Under the pieces are notes generated by a model that was not told where the DNA came from, did not search any database, and saw nothing but the letters and a program-made list of their open reading frames with translations. The position numbers and the translations under genes are program-made. Positions 59,899-60,062 of a stretch of 60,062 nucleotides of DNA are shown here, in pieces. The stretch covers positions 1-60,062 of the forward strand of contig CAYRYU010000040.1 in assembly GCA_964428355.1 (NCBI GenBank), read 5' to 3'. The stretch's first letter is position 1, and each line of letters begins with the position of its first letter. The DNA comes from CAYRYU01 sp964428355 (lineage in GTDB: Bacteria > Muiribacteriota > Ozemobacteria > Ozemobacterales > Ozemobacteraceae).

Positions 59899-60062
59899 TC
59901 AGAGCGTCTTCACCATCAGCTCGACCAGCTTCTGGTTGAACGCGGCCGGATCGGGCAGCTTCGAGCCCTCAGCGAGGAGTGCCTGCCCGTACAGGAGCAT
60001 CGCGAATTCCCCCACGAGGGGGTCGGTGGGATCCTTGACGAACCGCTCCTCGAGCTTGTTGA
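59899..60062 (-). CDS. htpG: HtpG (Hsp90) C-terminal end (gene runs off the window)
   Basis: The last 54 codons, ending in VELMVKTL, contain LVGEFAMLLYGQALLAEGS and LPDPAAFNQKLVEL, the C-terminal dimerisation helices of bacterial Hsp90. The rest of the chaperone gene lies beyond the right edge. It is upstream of and codirectional with the cyclase pair (46 bp gap), so read-through is possible. Confidence 0.8.
   Translation of the reverse strand, partial: NKLEERFVKDPTDPLVGEFAMLLYGQALLAEGSKLPDPAAFNQKLVELMVKTL

Overview
This is a 60 kb piece of a GC-rich (roughly 60%) Gram-negative-type bacterial chromosome. A block of 100 Ns inside a repeat suggests a draft or metagenome scaffold. Lipoprotein and secretion signals, a PilB-type ATPase, an STN-domain protein and HtpG point to a diderm. 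The expansion of very large HAMP sensors ending in SpoIIE phosphatase or class III cyclase domains, plus a tubulin-like/vWA/dynamin-like operon, recalls uncultivated lineages such as Candidatus Riflebacteria. That placement is an impression from gene content, not a demonstrated fact.

Layout. 1-2.8 kb: 5' part of a giant repeat lipoprotein. 2.9-8.5 kb: radical SAM enzyme, nuclease-helicase fusion, DUF3592 protein, M64-like metallopeptidase and zinc-ribbon protein. 8.5-9.2 kb: no large gene, but two compact minus-strand transcription units. One is a 26-residue membrane peptide with its own terminator; the other is an apparent sigma-54-driven RNA of about 140 nt ending at a strong terminator. 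9.3-12 kb: methyltransferase, exported SAM-hydroxide-adenosyltransferase-like protein, FmdE-like protein. 12-21.5 kb: three paralogous transmembrane SpoIIE phosphatases. 21.7-25.7 kb: NarL-type kinase and regulator, a receiver without its phospho-acceptor, a small orphan gene, and an eRF1/baeRF-like protein. 25.7-27.3 kb: RtcR, a sigma-54 activator with a CARF-type sensor. 27.5-37.4 kb: PilB with a sigma-54-like promoter, an unknown protein, L,D-transpeptidase, ZIP transporter, a broken REP-type transposase, a TDPY-repeat secreted protein, a Sel1 protein, a DUF3267 protein and a helical secreted protein.

37.4-49.7 kb: an eight-gene operon behind one excellent sigma-70 promoter (TTGACA-17-TATACT). 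It encodes a tubulin/FtsZ-like protein, an 85-residue membrane protein, a membrane-anchored vWA protein, two dynamin-like GTPases, a methyltransferase, a polytopic membrane protein and a membrane-anchored protein. It matches the general plan of the predicted FtsZ-like/vWA/GTPase membrane-remodelling systems, with extra components.

49.8-53.5 kb: CsoR-type repressor with an EamA protein, then an HD-GYP/BMP/STN gene string. 53.5-53.9 kb: tandem 166-bp repeat across the assembly gap. 53.9-59.9 kb: two overlapping cyclase genes whose catalytic residues are complementary (one keeps the metal aspartates, the other keeps the Asn/Arg pair), suggesting an obligate heterodimer. The window ends in the C-terminus of HtpG.

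The most interesting items are the sigma-54 RNA, the tubulin/vWA/dynamin operon and the split-site cyclase pair.
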